A DNA stretch of 64,000 nt, from positions 4,154,001 to 4,218,000 of the forward strand of contig NZ_SAUN01000001.1 of NCBI RefSeq assembly GCF_004011505.1, written 5' to 3'. The stretch is from Nonomuraea polychroma. GTDB lineage: Bacteria > Actinomycetota > Actinomycetes > Streptosporangiales > Streptosporangiaceae. The position numbers were made by a program, and so were the translations under genes. This document shows, one piece after another, positions 1-8,834 of the stretch. The notes under the pieces are model-generated. The model did not search any database, was not told the origin of the DNA, and worked only from the letters and a program-made list of their open reading frames with translations. The first letter of the stretch is position 1; the number at the start of each line of letters is the position of its first letter.

Positions 1-218
1 CGTGGACATGCACGGTGCGAGGCGCCGGATCCTCCTCATGAAGGGCGTGCGTCCTGAGCGGAACTGCCTGGGAGAAGCCATACCGAAGGAAACAGCAGAT
101 CGCGTAGACGCCGACCTCCTCGCAGGCCGCCTGGCCGGCTCCTCGGCCAAACCCCGCGGAGTCTGCGCCTCTCACCGGGCTGGCCTCGACGGAGAACACC
201 TCCTCTCCGGCGTAGGAT
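1..218. other. window edge, no gene recognised
   Basis: These bases precede the operator and the SDR gene. Open frames exist on both strands but none gives a recognisable protein and the left end is cut by the window. I see no RNA gene or repeat here. Confidence 0.4.
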
Positions 219-242
219 TCTGGTTTGACCGGTCAAACCAGA
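219..242. promoter_or_regulatory. GntR (FadR-type) operator, 24-bp perfect palindrome
   Basis: A perfect 24-base inverted repeat with half-site TCTGGTTTGACC lies 12 bases upstream of the SDR start codon. FadR/FCD regulators of the GntR family bind TGGTxxGACCA-like palindromes, and such a regulator is encoded just downstream on the other strand. Related sites occur at 7504-7520 and 7571-7590. The position overlapping the SDR leader fits repression that an effector relieves. The link to this regulator is an inference. Confidence 0.75.
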
Positions 243-254
243 GGGGAAGAGATC

Positions 255-1010
255 ATGCCCGTACTAGAGGGACGCTCCGCGTTGATCACCGGTGGCGCAG
301 GAGACATCGGTGCCGCGATGGCCGCCGAGCTGACTCGCAGGGGAGCTCGCGTCACGCTCCTGGACGTGAAGTCGCCGGCCGAGGCCCGCCCGTGGATCGC
401 CACCGCATCCGCGCACGGCAAGGTGGGCTATGTGCAGGCCGACGTGCGCGATCGGCCGTCCCTGGACGCCGCCGTCGACGAGGTCGGACATCTCGATATC
501 GCCATCGCCAACGCCGGCGTCGTCAAATCCGCCCCGTTCCTGGAGATCTCTGTCGAGCAGTGGGAACAACAGCTGGCGATCAATCTCACCGGCTGCTTCC
601 ACACGGCCCAGGCGTCCGCACGGCGCATGGTGGCCCAAGGATCTGGCGGGCGCATCGTGCTGACGGGATCCTGGGTCGGCACGGTGCCGTGGCCGGAGAT
701 CGCGGCCTACAGCGCGTCGAAGGCCGGCGTGGCGATGCTCGCCCGGTCGATGGCCAAGGAGCTGGCACCGCACGGCATCCTCGTCAACGCCCTCGCGCCG
801 GGAATTGTGGCCGCGGGCCTGGCCAAGTGGCAGTTCGACAACGAGCCCGCCTACGCCGCGCGGGCCGCCCAGGCCATTCCGCTGGGAGTTCCGCAATCCG
901 CCGAGCAGGTGGCCAGGGTGGCCGCGTTCCTGTGCTCACCCGACGCCGACTACATCACTGGCACGACCCTGCTGGCCGACGGCGGCTGCTCGCTGTTCAA
1001 CCAGGACTGA
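255..1010 (+). CDS. SDR-family NAD(P)-dependent dehydrogenase
   Basis: This is a classical short-chain dehydrogenase of about 251 residues. It has the cofactor loop TGGAGDIG near the N-terminus, the IANAG structural motif, the catalytic Ser in LTGSW and the YSASK Tyr/Lys pair. It probably oxidises or reduces a sugar or sugar acid, since it sits beside a GntR regulator, a carbohydrate ABC importer and an MR/MLE enzyme. The ATG at 255 is preferred over the in-frame TTG at 225 because GAGGGGAAGAG precedes it and the earlier start would lie inside the operator palindrome. The exact substrate cannot be read from sequence. Confidence 0.9.
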   Translation: MPVLEGRSALITGGAGDIGAAMAAELTRRGARVTLLDVKSPAEARPWIATASAHGKVGYVQADVRDRPSLDAAVDEVGHLDIAIANAGVVKSAPFLEISVEQWEQQLAINLTGCFHTAQASARRMVAQGSGGRIVLTGSWVGTVPWPEIAAYSASKAGVAMLARSMAKELAPHGILVNALAPGIVAAGLAKWQFDNEPAYAARAAQAIPLGVPQSAEQVARVAAFLCSPDADYITGTTLLADGGCSLFNQD

Positions 1011-1054
1011 CCAGGAGCGCCCTGAAGATCTTGGTGGGTGGGTCGGTATGGGGG

Positions 1055-1258
1055 TGGCCCGTCCACTGGTCATGTGCCTCGGGCCACCAGTCAGGTCACG
1101 GCGCGTTCGGCCATGGGCCGCCGGCGTCGGTAGTCGTTCTGCAAGTCGGGGTCGGTGGCGGCTTGGCGGCTGTCGGCGGCTTGGAGATCGTGGTGAGGGC
1201 GGATGGTGAGGATTCGGCCGGCCTTGGCGGTGGTGCACCGATCGTGGAGCGGACGGAT
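1055..1258 (-). pseudogene. IS1182-type transposase C-terminal remnant
   Basis: On the minus strand one frame reads CTTAKAGRILTI, then QNDYRRRRPMAERAVT, a stop (TGA), and LVARGT. This matches the conserved C-terminal segment of IS1182-family transposases, where the motif normally continues through a Trp at the position of the stop. Only about 60 codons remain, so it is a dead fragment between the SDR and GntR genes. The family assignment is from memory of the motif, not from a search. Confidence 0.55.
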
Positions 1259-1286
1259 CACATGAAGATCAATGTGAGAACAGGCC

Positions 1287-2114
1287 CTAGCGCTGACGGG
1301 AGTTGGGCTCCAGCCGCAGCAGGTCGTCGTCAGGGCCGTCGAGCGCGGTCAGCACCGATTCGATGATGCCGTCGAGTGACACACCCGGCCCCATCAGCCG
1401 GGTGAGCTCGCGGCGGGCGAGCGTGTCCAGCCCCTGGTCAAGGTCTTCGCCGTAGTGGTAGTGCGCCACTGACAGGTGGCCCTCCATGGCGCGGCGAGCC
1501 CGTTCGGTGTCGCGGTCGGCGATCGCCGCGAGGATGTCGTCGTGGTAGGGGGCGCCCTCGCGGACGATCGTGGGGTCGGCGAGGCTGCGCAGCATGTATT
1601 CGAAGGTGAGCCCAGCGATCGACAGGAACATCACCTCCAGCACGGAGTTGCGGGCGGCTCGCGCGATGAGGATGTGGAAGGCGATGTCGGCGCGGGCCTT
1701 CTCCACGACGTTGCCGGCCTTCTCGAAGGCGCTCAGCATCTTGCGCAGCGCGGTCAGATCGTCCTCGGTCGCGTTTCGTGCGGCCAGCACGGCGGCGTGG
1801 GTCTCCAGCATGATCCGCGCGTCGGTCACCTCGCGCGGGGTGGCGTTGCGCCGGCGGTAATAGGCCTCCAGCGGGCGGATGCTGTCGACGCTGCTCGGCT
1901 CGCGGACGAACGTGCCGCGCCCGGGAATGACCCGGACCAGCCCACGCTCCTGTAGTTCCTTGATGACTTCACGGACGGAGGGGCGGCTGAGCCCGAAACG
2001 CTGGGCAAGCAGCCGCTCGGAGGGAAGCCGGCTGCCCGGGCTGATCTTCCCGGTGAGCAGGGCGTCCTCAAGATAGGTGGACAGCATGTCACGCGGAACG
2101 GCGTCAATCGTCAC
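1287..2114 (-). CDS. GntR-family regulator, FadR/FCD subfamily
   Basis: The protein has about 275 residues. Its N-terminal winged helix contains LPSERLLAQRFGLSRPSVREVI followed by the wing PGRGTFV, the hallmark of GntR proteins, and the C-terminal part is an all-helical FCD effector domain. I start at GTG 2114 because GGGGAGGA lies at a good distance upstream; the longer frame to 2183 adds a Cys/Arg-rich, unlikely N-terminus. It probably represses the neighbouring uptake and catabolism genes through the GGTCxGACC-type palindromes at 219-242, 7504-7520 and 7571-7590. The effector is unknown, perhaps the sugar acid handled by the locus. Confidence 0.88.
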   Translation of the reverse strand: MTIDAVPRDMLSTYLEDALLTGKISPGSRLPSERLLAQRFGLSRPSVREVIKELQERGLVRVIPGRGTFVREPSSVDSIRPLEAYYRRRNATPREVTDARIMLETHAAVLAARNATEDDLTALRKMLSAFEKAGNVVEKARADIAFHILIARAARNSVLEVMFLSIAGLTFEYMLRSLADPTIVREGAPYHDDILAAIADRDTERARRAMEGHLSVAHYHYGEDLDQGLDTLARRELTRLMGPGVSLDGIIESVLTALDGPDDDLLRLEPNSRQR

Positions 2115-2193
2115 CGGTGATCCTCCCCGACAGCACCCCGCGCGGTCAGACCGGATGCTATTTCCCGCCCCCGCCGGAGGCAAACGTCCCTGA

Positions 2194-4419
2194 TCATGAT
2201 AGCCGACGGTAGGTCATGCGGACGGTGACGTCGTCGACCGTGGCCAGCGGGATCCGCCCGTCGGCGGGCGGCACCACGCGGCCGTCGACGGTGATCTCGG
2301 TCGGCCGCTCCGCGGCCCCCTCGGGAAGGGGCAGGCTCAGGGAGAGCCGGTCCGGTGCCGGGTGGCTGTCGCCCTGGCGGGTGTAGCGGACGGTGACCGT
2401 GACCACGTCCGTGTGCTCGGTCGTGACGTGCAGGCTGACCGGCCCGAAGCGGGTGGTGCTGCGCTCCAGCTCGATGGTCTGACCGGCCCCGAACCACCCA
2501 GCCGGTACGGCAGGCAGCAGTTCGAGTGTGTCGTCCCGCTCGAACAGCAGCAGATGCCTGACCAGCCGCACGAATTCGGCCGAGGCCCAGTTGTGCGGCA
2601 TGTCCCCCCACAGCTGCCCGTTGCCGGTGACGGTCAGCGACTGCTCCTCCCGCCAGACGCGGGTGGGCGCGGCATGGTTGGCGAAGGCGTAGAGGTAGTC
2701 GACCGCCTTGTCGGCACGGCCGGCGTAGAGCCACGCGTGCGCGGCGAACGAGGCGGCGTAGGGCCAGACGGCGCGGTAGGGCAGCCACCCGGTCTCGGCA
2801 GGAATCCCCTGCTCGTCATCGAGCGCGTCGAACAGCGCCAGCAGGTCGGTGACCACGTGGTCGCCGGGCTCGAACACCTCGCCCGGCCAGATGGCCTGGC
2901 ACAGCGCCCACGTGGCGCTGCCGGGCCGGATCCGATGCCATGCGGCCACGTCGGCCTCGACGGGACCCGCGTGGTAGTGATGCGAGCCGCTCTCCGGGTG
3001 GATCATGGGCAGGTACGCGAGTCCTTCCTCGCGGTGCCGGCGGGCCGCCGTGTCGAAGTTGGCGCGCAGCTGGAGGTACTGCGCGTGAATCGCGTCGCGA
3101 TCGGATGCGCGGCCGAGCATCGTCGCTCCCCTGACCGCGGCGCGCAGCCCCGCGAGCGTCCACAGCGTGGTGGTGTACTCCGCCCGCACGCCTGCCACTC
3201 CCCCGTCGGCGAACGCCGGCGGCATCAGGCCGTGCAGCGGGTGGCCTGTGGGCAACGCGTCGGCCTGGCGGCGCAGGCCGGCGATGTGGTCGATGGCGCG
3301 CAGCACCACCGGCCAGTGCGAGCTGAGCGCGCCGCGCGGGTCGGCGCTGAGCTCCGACTGCCGCACCAACGTGGCGATCGCGATCGCGGTCTCCTTGATG
3401 TGCGGTGCCAGCTCCAACCCGGTGATGGAGCCGTCGGGTCTGGCCCGGCGCAGGAGGACCCGCACACCGGCGTCGGCGTCGGCGGCAAAGCCGAGGTAGC
3501 GGGCCGCCTCCAGGATGAAATGGCCGTCGACGATCCACAAGCCGCGGTAGACCGTGGCGCCGACCTGCGGCACCGGCAGCCCGTCGCGGATCTCCCGCGC
3601 CTGCAGCAGGTTGCGCACGCAGGCCACCAGCAGGTCCTGCACGGCCGGGTCGGGCACGGTGATCGGCAGCCGTAGCGCTGGAAGCTCGTCCCAGAAGGCG
3701 CGGGCACGGGTCAGGGCGGCCTCGGCCCAGGCCAGGTCCGCGATGGCGGGCGTCTCGGCCACGGCCGGCTGCGGCAGGACCAGTGCCCCGCCGGTACGCC
3801 CGCCTGGTCGCAGGATCTCGGGGGTGACGTCAAGGCCGGTGGCCGGGCGGAATCCGGTCGGGTGGGCGAGATGGAGCCGTTGCGGCCGGTGGACCAGGGC
3901 GACAGGGCCGAGCGGCGTGCCGTCCTGTTCGGCGGTGTCGTCCACCCAGATCGGCTGGGCAGGAGCCTGCTCGGGCGCCACCGAGTAGGCGACGTGGAAC
4001 GGTGTCGTGCCACCCGTCAGCACCGCGTCGCGGTCGTGGTGGTCGATGTGCAGTCCGGTGAGCACCTCGCCGTCGTCACCGATGTGCGTCAGCTCCCACA
4101 TCACGACATCGGCGCGGAAGCCGTCGTGCTCGTGGGCGAAGGCGGTCAGGGTGAGCTCCAGCCGGGGGTAGCGCATGGTGGTGACCACGATGGGGCGTGC
4201 GGCGGACTCGGTGCGCTGGGTCACCGAGACGGGCCGGTCGGCGGTCTGGGCGGAGAACTCCACGACGGTGGCGAAGTGCCAGGCCGCGAGGTGCGTCTGT
4301 GTGAAGCCGTAGAGCAGGGCGCCGTCCTCGCGGACCAGGGTCTTGTGCGGGTCGTCGGGCAGGCAGATCGCTGTCCAGCGCGAGGGAGGCGCGAACCGGA
4401 AGTCGATGGTGTGGGACAC
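2194..4419 (-). CDS. six-hairpin glycosidase-like protein
   Basis: This 741-residue protein has an N-terminal beta-rich part, a central helical region (about residues 230-600) that looks like an (alpha/alpha)6 toroid with WIVDGHFI, HIKETAIAI and GWLPYRAVWPY segments, and a C-terminal beta domain. That layout is typical of GH78/GH95/glucoamylase-like enzymes. There is no signal peptide, so it should act on oligosaccharides already imported. It is the last gene after the two permease genes, 24 bases from the stop of the MalG-like gene. The start is a GTG with AGGAAGG upstream. The GH family and substrate are not certain. Confidence 0.75.
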   Translation of the reverse strand: MSHTIDFRFAPPSRWTAICLPDDPHKTLVREDGALLYGFTQTHLAAWHFATVVEFSAQTADRPVSVTQRTESAARPIVVTTMRYPRLELTLTAFAHEHDGFRADVVMWELTHIGDDGEVLTGLHIDHHDRDAVLTGGTTPFHVAYSVAPEQAPAQPIWVDDTAEQDGTPLGPVALVHRPQRLHLAHPTGFRPATGLDVTPEILRPGGRTGGALVLPQPAVAETPAIADLAWAEAALTRARAFWDELPALRLPITVPDPAVQDLLVACVRNLLQAREIRDGLPVPQVGATVYRGLWIVDGHFILEAARYLGFAADADAGVRVLLRRARPDGSITGLELAPHIKETAIAIATLVRQSELSADPRGALSSHWPVVLRAIDHIAGLRRQADALPTGHPLHGLMPPAFADGGVAGVRAEYTTTLWTLAGLRAAVRGATMLGRASDRDAIHAQYLQLRANFDTAARRHREEGLAYLPMIHPESGSHHYHAGPVEADVAAWHRIRPGSATWALCQAIWPGEVFEPGDHVVTDLLALFDALDDEQGIPAETGWLPYRAVWPYAASFAAHAWLYAGRADKAVDYLYAFANHAAPTRVWREEQSLTVTGNGQLWGDMPHNWASAEFVRLVRHLLLFERDDTLELLPAVPAGWFGAGQTIELERSTTRFGPVSLHVTTEHTDVVTVTVRYTRQGDSHPAPDRLSLSLPLPEGAAERPTEITVDGRVVPPADGRIPLATVDDVTVRMTYRRLS

Positions 4420-4443
4420 GTACGGAGCCTTCCTGCGAAAGAG

Positions 4444-5265
4444 TCAGCCCTTGACGGCACCCTGCAGCATGCCGCGGATCACATGGCGTTGCAGGAAGAG
4501 GTAGACGATGACGACGGGGACGGTGACGATGAGGGCCCCGGCCGACAGCCCGGCGACGTCGGTGGTGCGCTGGCCGACGAACAGGCCGAGGCCTGCGGGC
4601 GCGGTGCGGACCGCCGGATCCTGCAGCAGCACCAGCGACAGCAGGAACTCGTTCCAGCTCCAGACGAAGAACAGGACCATGAGCGTGGTGACGGCGGGCC
4701 GGGCGACAGGCAGCAAGATACGGAACAGGACGGTGAAGGAGTTGGCGCCGTCCATGCGGGCCGCCTCGATCAGCGCGCGGGGCGTGGAAAGGAAGAAGGC
4801 CCGCATCCAGAACGTGCCGAACGACACCGACAACCCGATCTCGGGCAGCATCAGGCCCAGGTAGTTGTCGGTGAGACCGAACTGGCGCAGGTCGTAGTAG
4901 AGCGGCACGACAGTGGCCTCGTACGGCATGACGATGCCGATCAGCATCACGTAGAACAGCGGGGTGCTGCCGCGGAACCGCATGGTGCCGAAGGCGTACC
5001 CGGTCATGATCGACAGCACCGTCGCGACCGGGACCACCACCACCGCGACGATCACGCTCGAGGTGATGAGGTCGCCGAAGGAGCCGGTGGTCCACGCCCG
5101 CGCGAAGTTGCCCCACTGCGGATCGTCTGGCCAGCTCAGGCCGGTGACCGGCGCCCCCTGGGGCTGCAGGGCGACCGAGAGGATGCTGAACAGGGGGAGC
5201 AATACGGCAAGGGCGAACAGGCACAGGAAGGTGTAGGCGCCGAGCCGTTCGAAACGGGCGTTCAC
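4444..5265 (-). CDS. carbohydrate ABC transporter permease, MalG type
   Basis: This 273-residue inner-membrane protein has about six hydrophobic segments and the EAA-loop region EAARMDGANSFTVLFRILLP that contacts the ATPase, characteristic of the CUT1 (MalG) permease family. Its GTG start overlaps the stop of the upstream permease gene (GTGA), so the two are translationally coupled. No ATPase gene is present in the locus. As in many actinomycetes, a shared MsiK-type ATPase encoded elsewhere probably energises it. Confidence 0.92.
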   Translation of the reverse strand: MNARFERLGAYTFLCLFALAVLLPLFSILSVALQPQGAPVTGLSWPDDPQWGNFARAWTTGSFGDLITSSVIVAVVVVPVATVLSIMTGYAFGTMRFRGSTPLFYVMLIGIVMPYEATVVPLYYDLRQFGLTDNYLGLMLPEIGLSVSFGTFWMRAFFLSTPRALIEAARMDGANSFTVLFRILLPVARPAVTTLMVLFFVWSWNEFLLSLVLLQDPAVRTAPAGLGLFVGQRTTDVAGLSAGALIVTVPVVIVYLFLQRHVIRGMLQGAVKG

Positions 5266-6125
5266 AGCTTCTCCCGCAGCAACCGGGTGATCAACAGGAC
5301 CACGGTGAAGATGAGCACGGTGAGCATCACGGCGACCGCACAGGCTTCGCCCACGGCCCCCTGGCGGAAGGCCAGCTTGTAGATCTCGAAACCGGGGACG
5401 TTGGTGGCGTTGCCCGGGCCGCCACCGGTGGTGACGTAGACCAGGTCGAAGGAGCGCAGTGCGGCGATCGTGGTGAGCGTGAGCCCCACGGCCATCTCCT
5501 GCTTGAGTCCTGGCAAGGTCACCGCGAAGAACTCCCTGACCGGTCCGGCTCCGTCGACGCGGGCCGCTTCGTACAGACTGGCGTCAATCTTGCTGATGCC
5601 GGCCAGGAACAACACCATGCACAGCCCGGACATCACCCAGGTGCCGACCAGCCCGAGCGCGGGCAGCGCCCAGGTGAAGTCACCCAGCCAGGCGCGGGCC
5701 AGCCCGTCCAGGCCGACCGCGGACAGCAGCTGGTTGATGGTCCCCTCGTCGGCGTACATCCACCGCCACGCGATGCCGACCACCACCGCGGTCACCACCT
5801 GGGGCAGGAAGATCACGGTGCGGAAGAAGCCCAGCCCGCGCAGCCGGAACCGCGACAGTACCGAGGCCAGCACCAGTCCCAGGCCGACGGGCAGCGCGGC
5901 GAAGAAGAACAGGAACACCATCGAGTGGCTGAAAGCGGTGCGGACGTCCGGATCGGCCAGCTGCTCGGTGTAGTTGTCCAGCCCGGTCCAGGTGCCGAGA
6001 GTGATGCCGTCCCAGTCGTACAGCGACAGCCAGGCGGTATGCCCCAGCGGCACCAGAACGAACAGCGCGAAGACCAGAAAACCGGGCAGGATGTACAGGT
6101 AGGCGACTCTGGAGTTGGCCCTCAT
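5262..6125 (-). CDS. carbohydrate ABC transporter permease, MalF type
   Basis: This 287-residue membrane protein starts with a short cytoplasmic segment (MRANSRVAYLYILPG) typical of CUT1 MalF/UgpA permeases. It carries the EAA loop YEAARVDGAGPVREFFAVTLP near residue 190. It lies six bases downstream of the binding-protein gene and overlaps the next permease gene, so the three genes form one transcript. It should form the heteromeric channel with the MalG-like partner. Confidence 0.92.
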   Translation of the reverse strand: MRANSRVAYLYILPGFLVFALFVLVPLGHTAWLSLYDWDGITLGTWTGLDNYTEQLADPDVRTAFSHSMVFLFFFAALPVGLGLVLASVLSRFRLRGLGFFRTVIFLPQVVTAVVVGIAWRWMYADEGTINQLLSAVGLDGLARAWLGDFTWALPALGLVGTWVMSGLCMVLFLAGISKIDASLYEAARVDGAGPVREFFAVTLPGLKQEMAVGLTLTTIAALRSFDLVYVTTGGGPGNATNVPGFEIYKLAFRQGAVGEACAVAVMLTVLIFTVVLLITRLLREKL

Positions 6126-6131
6126 ATCGCC

Positions 6132-7481
6132 CTAGCCGTTGCCGCGTTCGTCGGCCCAGTTCTCCTGGACCGTGGAGATGAGCTTGTCCGGCGTCGTCTT
6201 ACCGGCGATCAGCTGCTGGACCGCGGGGAAGAGGGTGTCGCCCATCGACGGGGTCGCCCAGTCGAGGTAGAGCGCCAGCCCGTCGTCGGCGAGAACCTGC
6301 TGCCAGGCCTCCACCAAACCCTCCTGGGCACTGCCCGCCTTGGGCTTGCCCGCGTCACGCTCGGCGACGGGCAGGTAACCGCCCTGGAAGAGCGTGGCCG
6401 CGTTCTCCGGCCGGGTCATGAAGTCGATGAAGTTGGCGGCGACGTCGGGGTACTTGGTCTTGGCGGAGATGCTGAACGGCGAGGTGGTCGCGCCCGTCGC
6501 GCGGACCGGGTCACCGGCCTTGACCGGCGGCATCGCGGTGAATCCTGCCTTGCCGTCCATGTTCTCGTCGATACGCGACCGGTTCCAGCTGCCGGAGACC
6601 ATGAAGACGCCCTTGCCCTTGATGAACTTGCCGACGCCGTCGCTGTCGGAAGTGCCGTTGGCGGAGGAGTCGATGTAGCCGCTCTTGGCCCATTCCGCGA
6701 GGGTCTTGGTGGCCTGCTGCACACCGGGACTGTCGAAGGTGGCGCCCTTGCGGCCGTAGACCCAGTTGAGCCCGTTCTCGAGCGGCTCATACTGAGCGAT
6801 CAGGTCGGACAGCACGTGATTGCCCGGCCAGGCCTCCAGGTTGCCGAGCTGGATCGGCGTCTCGCCCGCCGCCTTGGCCTTGGCCAGCGCGTCCTGGAAG
6901 GCGGCCAGATCCTTGAAGGGGGTGGTGATGCCGAGCTTGGCGAGCTTGTCCCGGTTGTAGTAGATGCCGACCAGGTTGCCGCCCAAGGCTATGCCGTACA
7001 GCTCGCCGGTGCCGAAGGTCTTGCCGTCCTTGGAGAACCGGGCCTGGTCGAGCAGGCCAGGCTTGAACCGCTCGCTCCAGCCGTACAGCTTGGCGTACTC
7101 ATCCAGCGGCCGGAGCAGGCCCGCCTGGACCAGCGGGCCCTGCATCGTCTGCGCCTGGCCGGCCTGGGCGATGTCGGGCGCCGATTCCGAGGACATCTGC
7201 AGCTTGATGTTCTTGCCGTAGTCGGCGAAGGCCGTGTAGGTCGGTTTGATCGTGATGTTGGGGTGAAGCTGCTGATACTTGGCGGCCAGCTGCTCGATCG
7301 CCTTCCCCTGGCCGCCTTCCTCGAAGTGGCTCAGTGTCAACGTGACCGGCTCGGTCGGCAGCGCACTGGACACGGCCTTGCCCGCGTCGGGGGCTTCGGT
7401 GGGTGCGGCACCAGGGGCGCAGGCCGTCACGGTGGCGGCTATGAGGGCCAGGCCGGCGATCGTACGTGTCGTCAACGGCAT
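6132..7481 (-). CDS. extracellular sugar-binding lipoprotein of the ABC importer
   Basis: This protein has about 449 residues. It begins with a lipoprotein signal (MPLTTRTIAGLALI ... TVTAC) whose Cys would be lipidated, then has the SBP_bac_1 fold of carbohydrate-binding proteins (LTLSHFEEGGQGKAIEQLA near the mature N-terminus, WNRSRID, GGYLPV). The ATG at 7481 follows AAAGGAG at ideal spacing; the longer frame to 7544 runs into the operator region. It delivers the sugar to the two permeases encoded next. The gene is divergent from the MR/MLE gene, and both share an intergenic region carrying GntR-type sites. Confidence 0.93.
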   Translation of the reverse strand: MPLTTRTIAGLALIAATVTACAPGAAPTEAPDAGKAVSSALPTEPVTLTLSHFEEGGQGKAIEQLAAKYQQLHPNITIKPTYTAFADYGKNIKLQMSSESAPDIAQAGQAQTMQGPLVQAGLLRPLDEYAKLYGWSERFKPGLLDQARFSKDGKTFGTGELYGIALGGNLVGIYYNRDKLAKLGITTPFKDLAAFQDALAKAKAAGETPIQLGNLEAWPGNHVLSDLIAQYEPLENGLNWVYGRKGATFDSPGVQQATKTLAEWAKSGYIDSSANGTSDSDGVGKFIKGKGVFMVSGSWNRSRIDENMDGKAGFTAMPPVKAGDPVRATGATTSPFSISAKTKYPDVAANFIDFMTRPENAATLFQGGYLPVAERDAGKPKAGSAQEGLVEAWQQVLADDGLALYLDWATPSMGDTLFPAVQQLIAGKTTPDKLISTVQENWADERGNG

Positions 7482-7503
7482 CGCAGACTCCTTTGCGGGC
7501 TTA

Positions 7504-7520
7504 CCGGTCAGACCACCATG
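7504..7520. promoter_or_regulatory. GntR-type operator half upstream of the ABC operon
   Basis: The segment GGTCAGACCACC, reading TGGTCTGACCGG on the minus strand, matches one arm of the perfect palindrome at 219-242. The second arm is degenerate. It sits about 25 bases upstream of the binding-protein start codon. Confidence 0.5.
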
Positions 7521-7570
7521 TAGGTAAACAGAAGGTTTCGTCAACCATGCCGGACATCACCCAGGAGTTG

Positions 7571-7590
7571 CGGTCAGACCAGTCTGGCCG
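7571..7590. promoter_or_regulatory. GntR-type operator upstream of the MR/MLE gene
   Basis: CGGTCAGACCAGTCTGGCCG is an inverted repeat with two mismatches in ten pairs and shares the GGTCxGACC core with the operator at 219-242. It lies 15 bases before the MR/MLE start, so a bound regulator would block that promoter and possibly the divergent one. Confidence 0.6.
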
Positions 7591-7604
7591 ATAAGAAGAC
7601 ATGC

Positions 7605-8834
7605 ATGAGCATCGAAGGCATCGAGACACTCGTCGTCGAGGAACTGCCCAACCTGCTGCTGGTTCAGGTGCACCTCGATTCGGGAATCGTCGGGCTGGGC
7701 GAGACCTACTACGGCGCCGCCGCGGCCGAGGCGCACCTCCACGAGGCTCTGGCGCCCGCCCTGGTCGGGCGCGCCATGCCGCGGGACGCGGACGAGCTGC
7801 GGGCGCTGCTGACGGAGCTGGAGGGCTATGTCGGCTACCTGGGCAGCGGCGCCGAGGTCCGCGCGCTGTCGGCCGTTGACCTGGCACTGTGGGACGCGAT
7901 GGGCCAGGAGGCCGGCCTGCCAATGACCGAACTGCTCGGCGGCCGGGTCAGGAGCGACGTGCAGATCTACAACACCTGCGCGGGCCCGCACTACATGCGC
8001 CACCCCAGCGGCCAGAAGTCGGCCAACTGGGGGGTGGCCGGCGAGGGACGCCACGAGGACCTCTACGGCTTCCTCCACCACGCCGACCGGCTGGCCGAGG
8101 ATCTCCTGTCCGAGGGGGTGTCGGCCATGAAGATCTGGCCCTTCGACGTCTACGCCGAACGTTCGGCGGGACGCGAGATCAGCCGGGCCGACCTCGATGC
8201 CGGGCTCGGCCCCTTGCGCAAGGTGCGCGACGCCGTCGGTGATCGCATGCGTCTCCTCGTGGAACTGCACGGCTTGTGGGAGCCTTCCGCGGCGCGGGTC
8301 ATTCTGGCGGCGCTCGCGGAGTTCGATCCCCTGTGGGTCGAGGACCCGATACGGCCGGATCGCTACGCCGAGCTCGGCGAACTGCGAGCGTCCAGCCCGG
8401 TTCCGATCGCCGCCGGTGAGACGCTGGGCGGCCGCACGGCCGTGGCCCCTCTACTCGATCGGCGCGGGGTGGACGTCCTCATCGCCGACCTCGGCTGGTG
8501 TGGCGGGATCAGCGAAGTCCTGGCTCTGGCCGAGCGCACGCTCGCAGCCGAAGTGCCCCTCGCGCTGCACGACTGCAGCGGGCCCGTGGTGCTGGCCGCC
8601 TCGGCGCACCTGGCCGTCCATCTGCCGCACGTGTTCATCCAGGAGACCACCAGGGCCTACTACTCCAGCTGGTATCCGCAGCTTGTCACCGGCCTGCCGG
8701 ACATCTCCGCCGGTCGGCTGAGCCCGGGAACGGCCCCCGGCCACGGAGTCCGGCTCCGCCCCGATCTCGACCAGACCGCCACTGTACGCCGCCGCGTAAC
8801 CGGCGCCACCCATCCCCTCCCGCTAGCCCGATAA
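7605..8834 (+). CDS. mandelate racemase/muconate lactonizing-family enzyme (probable sugar-acid dehydratase)
   Basis: This 409-residue enolase-superfamily protein has an N-terminal capping domain and a barrel carrying the three acidic metal ligands in LLVELHG, WVEDPI and AAGETLGG. It also has the barrel Lys in AMKIWPFD and a C-terminal His in LHDCSGPV. Members of this group abstract the proton next to a carboxylate, and many dehydrate aldonic acids. Beside an SDR dehydrogenase and a sugar importer, a dehydratase step after oxidation to an aldonate is the likely role. The specific sugar acid cannot be deduced. The Shine-Dalgarno (AAGAAG) is weak. Confidence 0.88.
   Translation: MSIEGIETLVVEELPNLLLVQVHLDSGIVGLGETYYGAAAAEAHLHEALAPALVGRAMPRDADELRALLTELEGYVGYLGSGAEVRALSAVDLALWDAMGQEAGLPMTELLGGRVRSDVQIYNTCAGPHYMRHPSGQKSANWGVAGEGRHEDLYGFLHHADRLAEDLLSEGVSAMKIWPFDVYAERSAGREISRADLDAGLGPLRKVRDAVGDRMRLLVELHGLWEPSAARVILAALAEFDPLWVEDPIRPDRYAELGELRASSPVPIAAGETLGGRTAVAPLLDRRGVDVLIADLGWCGGISEVLALAERTLAAEVPLALHDCSGPVVLAASAHLAVHLPHVFIQETTRAYYSSWYPQLVTGLPDISAGRLSPGTAPGHGVRLRPDLDQTATVRRRVTGATHPLPLAR

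Noticed and set aside
2362-3675. 437-codon plus-strand frame opposite the glycosidase-like gene
   Set aside because: Shadow composition rich in Gly, Arg, Val and His, no domain.
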